In this document: in pieces, positions 24,733-32,877 of the stretch
How positions within the stretch are numbered: the stretch's first letter is position 1
How the letters are laid out: each line of letters starts with the position of its first letter
NCBI RefSeq assembly: GCF_030269485.1
Contig: NZ_BSTL01000016.1
Location: 1 to 64,000 of the forward strand
Direction: 5' to 3'
DNA: 64,000 nucleotides
Origin: Actinoplanes sp. NBRC 103695
Lineage (GTDB): Bacteria; Actinomycetota; Actinomycetes; Mycobacteriales; Micromonosporaceae
Made by a program: the position numbers and the translations under genes
The notes under the pieces: generated by a model
Told to the model about the DNA's origin: nothing
Database searches by the model: none
The model's input: only the letters and a program-made list of their open reading frames with translations

Positions 24733-25266
24733 ATGACATACGCGGAAGCCGTCGCGGACGGCATCTGGGCGGCGGACGTGGCACGGGTCGGTTACATCCC
24801 GTCCGTGACGGTGGCACCGGTCATCAACGCCCTGGTGGCCGCCGACGGCGGCGGGGACGGCGTGTCGCCGCGGGTCACCCCGCTGTCGCGGGAGGAGGAG
24901 GCGGTAGGCGTGCTCGGCGCCGTAGCGTTGACCGGCGCGCTGGGCGCGGTGGTCATGCAGGACAACGGCTTCGGCAACGCGCTGACCGCGCTGACCACGT
25001 TCCCGCTCGCGTACCACCTGCCGTTGCTGATCTTCGCGAACACCCGGGGCGGGCCCGGCGAATACAACTCGATGATCCACTCGATCAGCCAGCCGATGCC
25101 GGCGATCCTGCGCGCGACCGGACTGCCGGTCCTCGAACTGGACCGGCGCAGCAACGCCGGCGACTGGCGCGAGACTGTCCGGGAGGCCGGCGTGCACGCC
25201 GTCATGACGTACCGGCCCGTGGTGGTCCTCGGGTCGTTCTGGAACACCGACGGGAAGGTCGCCTGA
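24733..25266 (+). CDS. TPP-dependent decarboxylase alpha-type subunit (sulfo/phosphonopyruvate decarboxylase-like)
   Basis: 177 residues matching the pyrimidine-binding half of thiamine-diphosphate enzymes, as in sulfopyruvate decarboxylase ComD or the N-terminal half of phosphonopyruvate decarboxylase. The activating glutamate is in LSREEEAVGVLGAVALTG, followed by VMQDNGFGNALTALTTF and NTRGGPGEYNSMIHS. GGAGA precedes the ATG. It partners the next gene, which supplies the pyrophosphate-binding half. Expected reaction: non-oxidative decarboxylation of a 2-oxo acid to an aldehyde. Confidence 0.8.
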   Translation: MTYAEAVADGIWAADVARVGYIPSVTVAPVINALVAADGGGDGVSPRVTPLSREEEAVGVLGAVALTGALGAVVMQDNGFGNALTALTTFPLAYHLPLLIFANTRGGPGEYNSMIHSISQPMPAILRATGLPVLELDRRSNAGDWRETVREAGVHAVMTYRPVVVLGSFWNTDGKVA

Positions 25267-25838
25267 TGAAGCGGATCGAGGCGCTCACCACACTCGCGGA
25301 CCTCACCGGCCGGCATCCCGTCGTCGTGACCTGCGCGGCAACCAGCCGCGAGCTGGCCTCGGTGCGCGACAGCTCCAACCACCTCTACCTGCTCGACGCG
25401 ATGGGCCTGACCGGATCGGTGGCCACCGGACTGGCGCTGAGCCTGGATCCGGCCGCGCCGAAGGTGATCGGCATCGAGGGCGACGGCTCACTGCTGATGA
25501 ACCCGAACGTGCTGCCCACGGGCGGCTACCTCGCCCCCGCCAACCTGCTGCTCGTCCTGCTGGACAACGGGGTCTACGGATCCACGGGCGCGTTGCCGAC
25601 CTACTCCTCCCGGGTCGACCTCCAGCGGCTGGCCGCGGCCGCCGGGTGGACGACCCGTTCGGTGGACACCGTCGACGGGTTACGAACCGCCTTCATCGAC
25701 CTGCTGGCCGTCCGCGAACCGGCCTTCCTGTACGCCCGCATCGAGCCGGGTAACTCGACAGGCATCCCGAAGCTGCTGGTCGACCCGGTCACCATCCGGG
25801 ACCGGTTCACCCGCTGGCTCCGGGAGAGCGCGGCGTGA
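25266..25838 (+). CDS. TPP-dependent decarboxylase beta-type subunit (ComE-like)
   Basis: 190 residues containing the thiamine-diphosphate/Mg motif GIEGDGSLLMNPNVL about 28 residues before LVLLDNGVYG (GDGS...DN). It is the pyrophosphate-binding partner of the preceding subunit. ATG overlaps the previous stop (TGATG). The split alpha/beta arrangement is as in sulfopyruvate decarboxylase; substrate specificity cannot be read from sequence, and phosphonopyruvate, sulfopyruvate or another short 2-oxo acid are all possible. Confidence 0.82.
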   Translation: MKRIEALTTLADLTGRHPVVVTCAATSRELASVRDSSNHLYLLDAMGLTGSVATGLALSLDPAAPKVIGIEGDGSLLMNPNVLPTGGYLAPANLLLVLLDNGVYGSTGALPTYSSRVDLQRLAAAAGWTTRSVDTVDGLRTAFIDLLAVREPAFLYARIEPGNSTGIPKLLVDPVTIRDRFTRWLRESAA

Positions 25839-27247
25839 CCCGGGCGGGCGCCGGCGTCGTCACGATCAACCCGGCGACCGGCGCGGAGCTGGACTTCTAT
25901 CCGTACGCCTCCGCGCGAAGCGTCGACCGGGTGCTGGCCGCCGCCGCGGCCTGCGACTGGGGCCGGTCGGGCACCGAGGAGCGGGCCGCCGCCATCAACC
26001 GGCTCGGCGATCTCCTGGCGGCCCGGCGCGAGCGGCTCGCCCGGCTCATCACTCTGGAGATGGGCAAGCCGATCCGGCAGGCACGCGCCGAGATCGACAA
26101 GTGTGTCGGCGCGTGCCGCTACTATGCCGCGCAACTGCCCGCCATGCTGCGTCCGGAGAGCTTCGACCTCGACGGCGACACCGCGGTGGTCCGCGTCCTG
26201 CCGCTCGGCGTCGTCTTCTGCATCCTGCCGTGGAACTATCCGTGGTGGCAGGTCATCCGGGCCGTGCTGCCCGCCGTCGCCGCGGGCAACACGGTGGTGC
26301 TGAAACACGCGGAATCGGTCACCGGCAGCGCGATGGCGGTGGAACAGGTCTTCCAGGACGCGTACGGCGCCGGGGTCCTGCAGACCGTCGTGGTCGGCAG
26401 CGCGACCGCCTCGGACATCATCGCGGATCACCGGATCGCCGCCGTCACCTTCACCGGCAGCGACCGGGTGGGGGCGCTCGTGGCCGCCCGTGCGGGCGCC
26501 GCCCTGAAGAAGTGCGTCCTCGAGCTCGGCGGATCCGATCCGTTCGTCGTCCTCGCCGACGCCGACATCCCGGCCGCGGCCGCTGCCGCCGTACGGTCCC
26601 GGTTCCTCAACAACGGGCAGAGTTGCATCGCGGCGAAGCGGATTCTCGTCCACCGGTCGGTCCGCGACGAGTTCGTCGATGCGATGGTGCCGCACGTCAA
26701 GGCGTTGACCGTCGGCGACCCGGCGGACGAGAGCTGCGACGTCGGCCCGCTCGCCCGGCATGACCTCCGCGACTCGCTGCGTGAGCAGCGCCGTCAGGCG
26801 ATGGCAGCCGGCGGCCGGGTGATCGCGGAGGCGCCCGCGCCGGAGGACGGGCCGGGAGCCTGGTTCGCGCCATCGATCGTCGAGGTGGAAGGGCGCGACT
26901 CGGTTCTGTTCTCGGGCGAGACGTTCGGCCCGCTCGGCGCGCTCACATCCGGCGCGGACGACGACGAACTCGTCGCGCTCGCCAACTGGTCCCGGTACGG
27001 CCTCAGCAGCAGCGTCTGGAGCGGTGACAGCGACCACGCCGCGGCGCTCGGCGCGCGGATCCAGGCCGGTGCCGTGTTCGTCAACACGATCTCCGCCACC
27101 GACCCGCGCCTGCCGACCGGCGGCGTCAAGGCCAGCGGCTACGGGCGCGAGCTCGGCAGGTGGGGCGTGTACGAACTGGCCAACCTTCAGGCGGTGCGGA
27201 TCCGGAACGAGCACACGGAGCAGGAAGAGGGTCGTACTCATGTCTGA
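25835..27247 (+). CDS. Aldehyde dehydrogenase (succinate-semialdehyde dehydrogenase-like)
   Basis: 470 residues, GTG overlapping the previous stop. Typical ALDH features: LPWNYPWWQVIRA, AVTFTGSDRVGAL, general-base Glu in LELGGSDPFVV, catalytic Cys in NNGQSCIAAKR, and the C-terminal SGYGRELG. It resembles the GabD/YneI group that oxidises short semialdehydes. In this operon it is well placed to oxidise the aldehyde made by the TPP decarboxylase. Confidence 0.9.
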   Translation: MTRAGAGVVTINPATGAELDFYPYASARSVDRVLAAAAACDWGRSGTEERAAAINRLGDLLAARRERLARLITLEMGKPIRQARAEIDKCVGACRYYAAQLPAMLRPESFDLDGDTAVVRVLPLGVVFCILPWNYPWWQVIRAVLPAVAAGNTVVLKHAESVTGSAMAVEQVFQDAYGAGVLQTVVVGSATASDIIADHRIAAVTFTGSDRVGALVAARAGAALKKCVLELGGSDPFVVLADADIPAAAAAAVRSRFLNNGQSCIAAKRILVHRSVRDEFVDAMVPHVKALTVGDPADESCDVGPLARHDLRDSLREQRRQAMAAGGRVIAEAPAPEDGPGAWFAPSIVEVEGRDSVLFSGETFGPLGALTSGADDDELVALANWSRYGLSSSVWSGDSDHAAALGARIQAGAVFVNTISATDPRLPTGGVKASGYGRELGRWGVYELANLQAVRIRNEHTEQEEGRTHV

Positions 27248-28250
27248 GATCAGCGGCCGGGCCGACGTGGTCCTGTCCGGCTACGGCCCGGTCGGCCGGT
27301 CGTTCGTGGAGCATCTCGGCCGCGAACGTGACGCGCTGGCACGGCGCCACGGTGTGCGGCTCCGCGTCGCGGCCGTACGCGCGAGCGCCACGCAGTGCCT
27401 GCTCCGCGACGGTGAACCGGTGCCTCCCCGGCCGGCGTGGGGCCCCTTGACGTCCTTGGCGGAGATGCTCGACCGTACGGGCGCCCGCGTGTTCGCCCAG
27501 GCCGTACCGTCGTCGCCGGAGCTGAGGGAGCAAGCCGCCGCCGAGGCCCTCATCGCACTGGGCCGGGACGTTCACGTCGTCACGGCCACCAAGAGCCACC
27601 TGCTCAGCCATTGGCGGCAACTCGACGGGGTTGCCCGCGCCCACGACCGCACGATCAGGATCTCCGGGGCTACCGGAGCGGCCCTGCCCGCCGGAGATCT
27701 GGCCCGGGCGGGCTTACGCGGCCTGGGCTGCGACTCCATCCGGGCGTGCCCGAACGGCACCGTCACCTTTGTTCTGGACCGCCTCGCCGAGGGCGCCTCG
27801 CTGCGGGACGCCGTCCGTGCGGCGCGGCGTCGCGGCATCGCCGAGGCCGATCCGTCGTCCGACCTGTCGGGTGACGACTCGGCCACCAAGACCCGTCTGC
27901 TGGCCGCCCTGGCGTGGGGCTGGGATCCGGCGGAGGTGCGGGTTGACGCGGTGCCGGTGGACGACGGCGCCGGGCCCGTGGCACGGCACGCCGCCGACCG
28001 GGGCCGCCGGCTCCGCGCCGTCGCCGTCGCGCGTGCCGACGAGCCGTTGGTGGTCCGCGTGGAGCTGTCGGAGACCGAGCCGGGCGACCCCTTGCACGCG
28101 CTCGCCGGCCCGGAGAAGGCAGTGGTCTTCGGCTGTCCGGACGCGGGCGACGTGGTCGTGAGCGGAGGCCGCTCCAGCCCGCTGGGCGCGGCGCTGGCCA
28201 TGGTCAAGGACACGATCGAGGTCACCGCTCCACGCGCCGGTTTCGCCTGA
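27240..28250 (+). CDS. Homoserine dehydrogenase-like oxidoreductase
   Basis: 336 residues, overlapping the ALDH stop by eight bases. The N-terminal Rossmann motif is VLSGYGPVGRSFVEHL. VVTATKSHLL replaces the usual VTANKxxL and keeps the catalytic Lys; later CPNGTVTFVLDRLAEGASL and AEADPSSDLSGDDSATK match the homoserine dehydrogenase catalytic domain. No C-terminal ACT domain. It is diverged enough that another beta-hydroxy or semialdehyde substrate is plausible. Last gene of the operon; its stop abuts that of the convergent AsnC gene. Confidence 0.8.
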   Translation: MSEISGRADVVLSGYGPVGRSFVEHLGRERDALARRHGVRLRVAAVRASATQCLLRDGEPVPPRPAWGPLTSLAEMLDRTGARVFAQAVPSSPELREQAAAEALIALGRDVHVVTATKSHLLSHWRQLDGVARAHDRTIRISGATGAALPAGDLARAGLRGLGCDSIRACPNGTVTFVLDRLAEGASLRDAVRAARRRGIAEADPSSDLSGDDSATKTRLLAALAWGWDPAEVRVDAVPVDDGAGPVARHAADRGRRLRAVAVARADEPLVVRVELSETEPGDPLHALAGPEKAVVFGCPDAGDVVVSGGRSSPLGAALAMVKDTIEVTAPRAGFA

Positions 28251-29306
28251 TCAAGAGGGAGTTTCCGGCCGGTCGTCATGATGCGCCGGGGTGGATCCGG
28301 GCTCGACATCGGCGAGGAGCGGCACCGAGCGTACCGATCGGCCCTGGGTGTCGAGGACGCGGCCGAGCAGCTTGACCACCCGCAGAACAACCGACCGGTC
28401 CTGGATCCGCAGGGCCGGCAACGCGTGGCTCATCCGGCGTTCGAGCTCGTGAACCTCGGCCGGCGAGTGCAGCCACGCGTCGATGATCACGTTGTACGGC
28501 CCGGCCACGATGCTGCACGCGCGTACGCCGGCGAGACCGCGGAGGCGTGCCTCGGCGTCGTCCAGGCCCTCCACGTCGATCGAACCGTAGTAGACCGCGG
28601 CCACGGCACGACCGGAGAGGTGACGCGACGTGTCACACCGATAGGTGAGCAGACCCGCGCTCTCCAGCCGCGACAGCCGCCGCCGCACGGTCACCGCTCC
28701 GACACCGGCGTGCTCGGCGAGCCGCTCCAGCGACATCCGCCCGTCGGTGGTCAACGCGCGCACGATGCGGTGGTCGGCGGCATCGAGGACGCCGTCGTGC
28801 TCCGTGCGGGAGGTGGCGTAGGCGCCCAGCCGGTGTCGCTGATCCTGGTCGAGAGCGCCTTCGCGCCACCGGCTGGCCTCGATGGCCGAGCGGGTCACGA
28901 TGTGGCTGCGCATGCTCGTGATGTCCGGCAGGTGCCCGATCCGGTTCAGCAGGTAGGCGGAGAGCGCGGCGAGGTCGGGCGCCTGCGTCAGCACCTGCAG
29001 GTCGCGGCCGCCGGAGGTCAGCTTGATGGTGGCCGCCTCCACGTCGTCGGCGAGGCTCTCCGCCACCGCGGCGGATCTGCCGGGCACGCAGCTGATCTCG
29101 ACGAGGGCGCAGGCCGGCGTCACCCGGCCCGCGGGGTGAGCGGTGACCCACGCGACCCCCGCGGAGTGCATCCGCGACCAGCGCCGGCCGACCGTCGCCG
29201 GATCCACGCCCATGACCGGCGCCAGGTCGCGCCAGCTCGCGCGGGGCGCCGACCGCACCGCGTCCACGATCGCGACGTCGAGCTCGTCGAAGTCCATCTC
29301 CGGCAC
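28251..29306 (-). CDS. Double-domain Lrp/AsnC-family regulator
   Basis: About 351 residues from the GTG at 29306 (GGAG eight bases upstream). Two AsnC-type units occur in tandem: first helix-turn-helix RASWRDLAPVMGVDPATVGRR plus ligand domain, second MSLERLAEHAGVGAVTVRRR plus RAM-like domain (GVRACSIVAGPYNVIIDAWL). Duplicated AsnC proteins are known in actinobacteria. Lrp/AsnC regulators usually sense amino acids, which fits its position between the homoserine dehydrogenase-like and threonine dehydratase-like genes. Confidence 0.87.
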   Translation of the reverse strand: MPEMDFDELDVAIVDAVRSAPRASWRDLAPVMGVDPATVGRRWSRMHSAGVAWVTAHPAGRVTPACALVEISCVPGRSAAVAESLADDVEAATIKLTSGGRDLQVLTQAPDLAALSAYLLNRIGHLPDITSMRSHIVTRSAIEASRWREGALDQDQRHRLGAYATSRTEHDGVLDAADHRIVRALTTDGRMSLERLAEHAGVGAVTVRRRLSRLESAGLLTYRCDTSRHLSGRAVAAVYYGSIDVEGLDDAEARLRGLAGVRACSIVAGPYNVIIDAWLHSPAEVHELERRMSHALPALRIQDRSVVLRVVKLLGRVLDTQGRSVRSVPLLADVEPGSTPAHHDDRPETPS

Positions 29307-29374
29307 GGTCGATGCTCCTTTGGCGCATGTTCTCCCTGTGGCTGAAGGAATCATGCAGCACGACCGCCCTTCGT

Positions 29375-29395
29375 GAAAGGCGCACCTAGCCTTTC
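29375..29395. promoter_or_regulatory. Palindrome at the start of the dehydratase gene
   Basis: GAAAGGC (29375-29381) and GCCTTTC (29389-29395) form inverted arms three bases before the ATG at 29399. Its position fits a site for the divergent AsnC-type regulator and a very short or absent leader. Confidence 0.5.
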
Positions 29396-29398
29396 GTC

Positions 29399-30352
29399 AT
29401 GACGATCGAGATCGATGTGCGCGCCGCCGCCACCCGGCTCGCCGGCGTCGTGCATCGCACTCCCGTGCTCCGCTCGCGGACTCTCGACGAGCTGGTCGGC
29501 GCCGAGGTGTTCCTCAAGTGCGAGAACCTCCAGCGGACCGGCACGTTCAAGTTCCGCGGCGCCTATCACGCGGCGTCGCGCCTACCGCCGGAGCGACTGG
29601 CGAACGGCCTGCTCACCTACTCCTCGGGCAACCACGGGCAGGCGGTCGCGCTGACCGCCCGGACGCTCGGCGTGCCCGCTGTCGTCCTCGTGCCGGAGGA
29701 CGCCCCCCGATCGAAGACGGCTGCGATCATCGGGTACGGCGCCGAGGTGCTCACCTTCGACCGCTACGCCGACGACCGGGAGGCGCTCGCCGTGGCGACG
29801 GCCGCCGATCGCGGCATGACGATCATCCCGCCGTACGACCACCCCGACGTCATCGCCGGGCAGGGCACCGCCGCTCTCGAACTGCTCGACGACGCCGGCG
29901 AGCTCGGCATGCTGGTCGTGCCGGTCGGCGGCGGCGGGCTCATGGCGGGCTGTGCCGTCGCTGCCGTCGGCCGGTACCCGGACATTCGCATGATCGGCGT
30001 CGAGCCGGCGGCCGGGGACGACACCAGGCGCTCCCTCGCGGCGGGCCGCCGCGTCGCCGTCGACGTGCCACGCACGATTGCCGACGGCCAGGCCGCACGC
30101 ACTCCCGGGAAGCTCACGTTCGCCGTGAACCAGCGCCTGGTCCGCGCCGTCGCGTTGGTCACCGACGACCAGATCCGCGAGGCGATGCGCTTCGCCTTCG
30201 ACCGCCTGAAGATCGTGACCGAGCCCAGCGGCGCCAGCGGCCTGGCCGCGATCCTCTCCACGGTCGCCGGGCCCTTGCCGTCCCGCGTCGGCGTCGTCAT
30301 CTCGGGCGGCAACATCGACACCGGCCGCTACGCGGAGATCTGCGTACGGTAG
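29399..30352 (+). CDS. Threonine/serine dehydratase-like PLP enzyme
   Basis: 317 residues of the fold-type II PLP family: Schiff-base Lys in GTFKFRGAYHA, substrate loop SSGNHGQAVAL, phosphate-binding glycine loop VPVGGGGLMAG, and the C-terminal VVISGGNID. No ACT regulatory domain, so it is of the catabolic or serine-racemase/hydroxyaspartate-dehydratase type. It would convert a beta-hydroxy amino acid to a 2-oxo acid plus ammonia, a possible feed for the TPP decarboxylase in the neighbouring operon. Confidence 0.87.
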   Translation: MTIEIDVRAAATRLAGVVHRTPVLRSRTLDELVGAEVFLKCENLQRTGTFKFRGAYHAASRLPPERLANGLLTYSSGNHGQAVALTARTLGVPAVVLVPEDAPRSKTAAIIGYGAEVLTFDRYADDREALAVATAADRGMTIIPPYDHPDVIAGQGTAALELLDDAGELGMLVVPVGGGGLMAGCAVAAVGRYPDIRMIGVEPAAGDDTRRSLAAGRRVAVDVPRTIADGQAARTPGKLTFAVNQRLVRAVALVTDDQIREAMRFAFDRLKIVTEPSGASGLAAILSTVAGPLPSRVGVVISGGNIDTGRYAEICVR

Positions 30353-30357
30353 TGAGC

Positions 30358-30410
30358 TCGGCCATAGCGCCATGGCCGAATCCTGAAGGGCCACGCCGGG
30401 CGCGCCCGGC
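30358..30410. terminator. Two stem-loops between convergent genes
   Basis: TCGGCCAT (30358-30365) pairs with ATGGCCGA (30372-30379). A second perfect palindrome GCCGGGCGCGCCCGGC follows at 30395-30410. They separate the dehydratase stop (30352) from the convergent TetR stop (30430). Confidence 0.65.
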
Positions 30411-30429
30411 AGCCGGTCGGGGCATGTCT

Positions 30430-31068
30430 CTATCGGTACGCGCGCAGGAAGGCGTCCACCCCGTCCGCGATGATCGCGTCGAGGTCCGGGGGTTCGGTGT
30501 CCTTCTCGTTCTCGTGGTCCAGCAGGGCCTCCTGCGCGAGGCTGATCGTGAGCGCGGTGAAGTGCTGTGCCGCGAGGCGGGGACGCGGGGCTCGGATGCT
30601 GCCGTCGGCCGCCAGCTCGGTGAATCGCTGCTCGAGCATGCCCAGAGGACGGTCACGGATCGCTCCGGGCGGGCGGGGCACCGATTGCTGCTGCGAGAGC
30701 AGCCGGCGAAAGGTCAGGTAGTCGGAGGATCCGAAGGCCCGGTCCACGATGCGGTGGGTGAAGGCCGTCAGCGCCTCGCGCAGGTCGCGTCCCGTTGTCA
30801 GTTCCTCGTCGATGGCGGCGCTGATGGTGCTCAGCAGTGTCTCGTTCACGCGGCTCAGCACCCGGAGAAAGATGATCTCCTTGTCGCTGAAGTGGTTGTA
30901 GAGGGTTCGCTTGGAGACCTGGGCGAGCGCCGCGACGGCGTCCACTGTGGTCCGTTCGTACCCCTCGGTGATGAACAAGGTCTCAGCCGCGTCGAGGATG
31001 GCGGTCTTCTTTCCCTCCGACCGCAGGCGGCGGCCCGGAGTCTGCACCTCCGCGTTGATCCTTGGCAC
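30430..31068 (-). CDS. TetR-family regulator of the ABC-P450 operon
   Basis: 212 residues. Helix-turn-helix TTVDAVAALAQVSKRTLYNHFSDKE, then a TetR_C_7/AefR-type C-terminal domain (TFRRLLSQQQSVP). It is divergent from the ABC transporter gene, with a 26-bp near-perfect palindrome between them, so it is the likely repressor of the whole downstream operon, induced by the substrate or drug that the operon handles. Confidence 0.9.
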   Translation of the reverse strand: MPRINAEVQTPGRRLRSEGKKTAILDAAETLFITEGYERTTVDAVAALAQVSKRTLYNHFSDKEIIFLRVLSRVNETLLSTISAAIDEELTTGRDLREALTAFTHRIVDRAFGSSDYLTFRRLLSQQQSVPRPPGAIRDRPLGMLEQRFTELAADGSIRAPRPRLAAQHFTALTISLAQEALLDHENEKDTEPPDLDAIIADGVDAFLRAYR

Positions 31069-31111
31069 GGCGAAAGCCTACGCCAGAAGACTTAGGGGTC
31101 ACCCCCCTCGT

Positions 31112-31137
31112 AAAAGTGCACTCGTCAGTGTACTTTT
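31112..31137. promoter_or_regulatory. TetR operator in front of the ABC-P450 operon
   Basis: AAAAGTGCACT (31112-31122) and AGTGTACTTTT (31127-31137) are inverted arms with one mismatch and a four-base centre. The element ends six bases before the ATG at 31144 and would block transcription or a leaderless start. Confidence 0.7.
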
Positions 31138-31143
31138 GGCGAC

Positions 31144-32088
31144 ATGAAGAAGTTGGAAAGCCGCCCACCGGAAGGCGTCGAAGTCAAGGCCCGAGGGCTG
31201 ACCAAGAGGTACGGCGCGAAGCTGGCGGTGGACGACCTGTCCTTCACCGCGCGGCCCGGCGTCGTCACCGGATTCCTCGGCCCGAACGGAGCCGGGAAGA
31301 GCACGACGATGCGCATGTTGTTCGGACTGTCCAGGCCCACCGCCGGCACGATCACCATCGGCGGCCGGCGCCTCACCGACCTGGAGGACCCCGCGCGTTC
31401 CGTCGGCGCGCTGCTGGACGCCCGGGCGGTTCACCCGCACCGCACCGCGGCCGATCACCTGCTCGCCTTCACCCAGGCGGCCGGGCTCGATCGGAGCCGG
31501 GTCGGCGAGGTGCTGGACCTGGTGGGCCTGACGAGCGCCGCCGGGCGCCGGGCGGGGGAGTTCTCGCTCGGCATGCAGCAACGGCTGGGCATCGCGACCG
31601 CTCTGCTCGGCGATCCCGGCGTGCTGGTGCTCGACGAGCCGCTCAACGGACTGGATCCGGAAGGGATCCGCTGGATGCGCACCCTGATGCGTGATCTCGC
31701 GCGACAGGGCCGCACCATCCTGTTCTCCAGCCACCTCATGTCGGAGCTCGAACTCACCGCGGACGACGTCATCGTGGTCGGCCAGGGCCGGCTCATCGCC
31801 GAGACGACCCTGGCGAGGTTCGTCGAGGACAACACCACCCAGGCGGTCACGGTCCGTGCCGCCGCGCCGGACGCGCTCGCCCGGGCGCTGAGCGAGGCCG
31901 GGGTGATCTTCGCCATGCAGCCCGACTCGTCCTTCCTCGTCACCGGGACCGACACCTCGACGGTCGGCAAGATCGCCGCGGCGGAGGGCATCGCCCTCGA
32001 CGAGCTCGTCCGGGTGCGCGAATCCCTCGAGGACGTCTTTCTGCGACTCACTCACGACGTCACGGAGTACGGGAGTCACACGTCATGA
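31144..32088 (+). CDS. ABC transporter ATP-binding protein
   Basis: 314 residues, DrrA-like. Walker A GPNGAGKST, signature EFSLGMQQR, Walker B VLVLDEPLNGLDPEG and switch His in LFSSHLMSE are all intact. The C-terminal ~80 residues are the extension common in drug and daunorubicin-type exporters. Its stop overlaps the start of the permease gene, so the two make one transporter. First gene of the TetR-controlled operon. Confidence 0.92.
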   Translation: MKKLESRPPEGVEVKARGLTKRYGAKLAVDDLSFTARPGVVTGFLGPNGAGKSTTMRMLFGLSRPTAGTITIGGRRLTDLEDPARSVGALLDARAVHPHRTAADHLLAFTQAAGLDRSRVGEVLDLVGLTSAAGRRAGEFSLGMQQRLGIATALLGDPGVLVLDEPLNGLDPEGIRWMRTLMRDLARQGRTILFSSHLMSELELTADDVIVVGQGRLIAETTLARFVEDNTTQAVTVRAAAPDALARALSEAGVIFAMQPDSSFLVTGTDTSTVGKIAAAEGIALDELVRVRESLEDVFLRLTHDVTEYGSHTS

Positions 32089-32843
32089 ACCTGATCCGTT
32101 CGGAATGGACCAAACTGCGAACCGTCCGCAGCACCTGGATCGCGGCGCTGAGCGCCGTGGCCGCCGGGGTGGCGCTCAGCGTCCTGGGCGCGACCGATCT
32201 GCTCAGCGCGTCCCCGTCCGACCTTCCCGCCGGATGGGATCCCACCTCCGCGAGCCTGAAGGGCTTCCTCTTCGCGCAGCTGATCATCGGCATGCTCGGT
32301 GCGCTGAGCGTGACGCCCGAGTTCGGCACCGGGATGGTCGGCACCAGCATGGTGTTCGTCCCGTCGCGCTCGCGCCTGCTGGCGGCCAAAGCCGCCGTGG
32401 TGGCGGCCATCGGGCTGGCGGTCGGTCTCGTCACGACGCTGCTCAGCTTCACCGTGGTCCAGCTGATGCTCAAGAGCGCGGGCCTGCCCGCGGCCGGCGT
32501 GGCCGATCCCGGGGTAGCCGGCGCGCTCGTCGGCGCCGCGCTCTACCTGACGCTCGTCGCCCTGATCGGCCTGGCGGTGGGTGCGCTGGCCCGCTCGGCC
32601 ACCACCAGCCTCGCCGTGCTCGTCGGCGCCCTCCTGCTGGTTCCGGCACTCGGTCCGAGCCTGCCCGGCGTCCTCGGCGACCTCTTCGGGCGGCTCTGGC
32701 CGATCACCGCCGGCCAATCGGCTTACACGGTCGTCCCGGTCGACGGCATGGTCGCTCCGGTCACCGGGCTCATCGTCCTGACGCTGGCGGCCGTCGGAGT
32801 CAGCGTGGCCGGCCACGCGGTCTTCCGCCTCCGCGATGTCTGA
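32085..32843 (+). CDS. ABC transporter permease
   Basis: 252 residues, ABC-2 type with about six transmembrane helices. It begins NLIRSEWTKLRTVRSTW, the cytosolic start typical of actinobacterial drug-export permeases. Overlaps the ATPase gene by four bases. With the ATPase it would expel, or possibly import, the compound acted on by the downstream oxidoreductases. Confidence 0.9.
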   Translation: MNLIRSEWTKLRTVRSTWIAALSAVAAGVALSVLGATDLLSASPSDLPAGWDPTSASLKGFLFAQLIIGMLGALSVTPEFGTGMVGTSMVFVPSRSRLLAAKAAVVAAIGLAVGLVTTLLSFTVVQLMLKSAGLPAAGVADPGVAGALVGAALYLTLVALIGLAVGALARSATTSLAVLVGALLLVPALGPSLPGVLGDLFGRLWPITAGQSAYTVVPVDGMVAPVTGLIVLTLAAVGVSVAGHAVFRLRDV

Positions 32844-32877
32844 CACGACGCCCCACCCCACCTCTGGAGGTTCCCCG

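Noticed and set aside
23242-25838. Very long open frames (651 and 842 codons) on both strands over the MFS/TPP genes
   Set aside because: They are extremely Arg/Gly/Asp/His-rich shadows of the clearly homologous MFS and decarboxylase genes.
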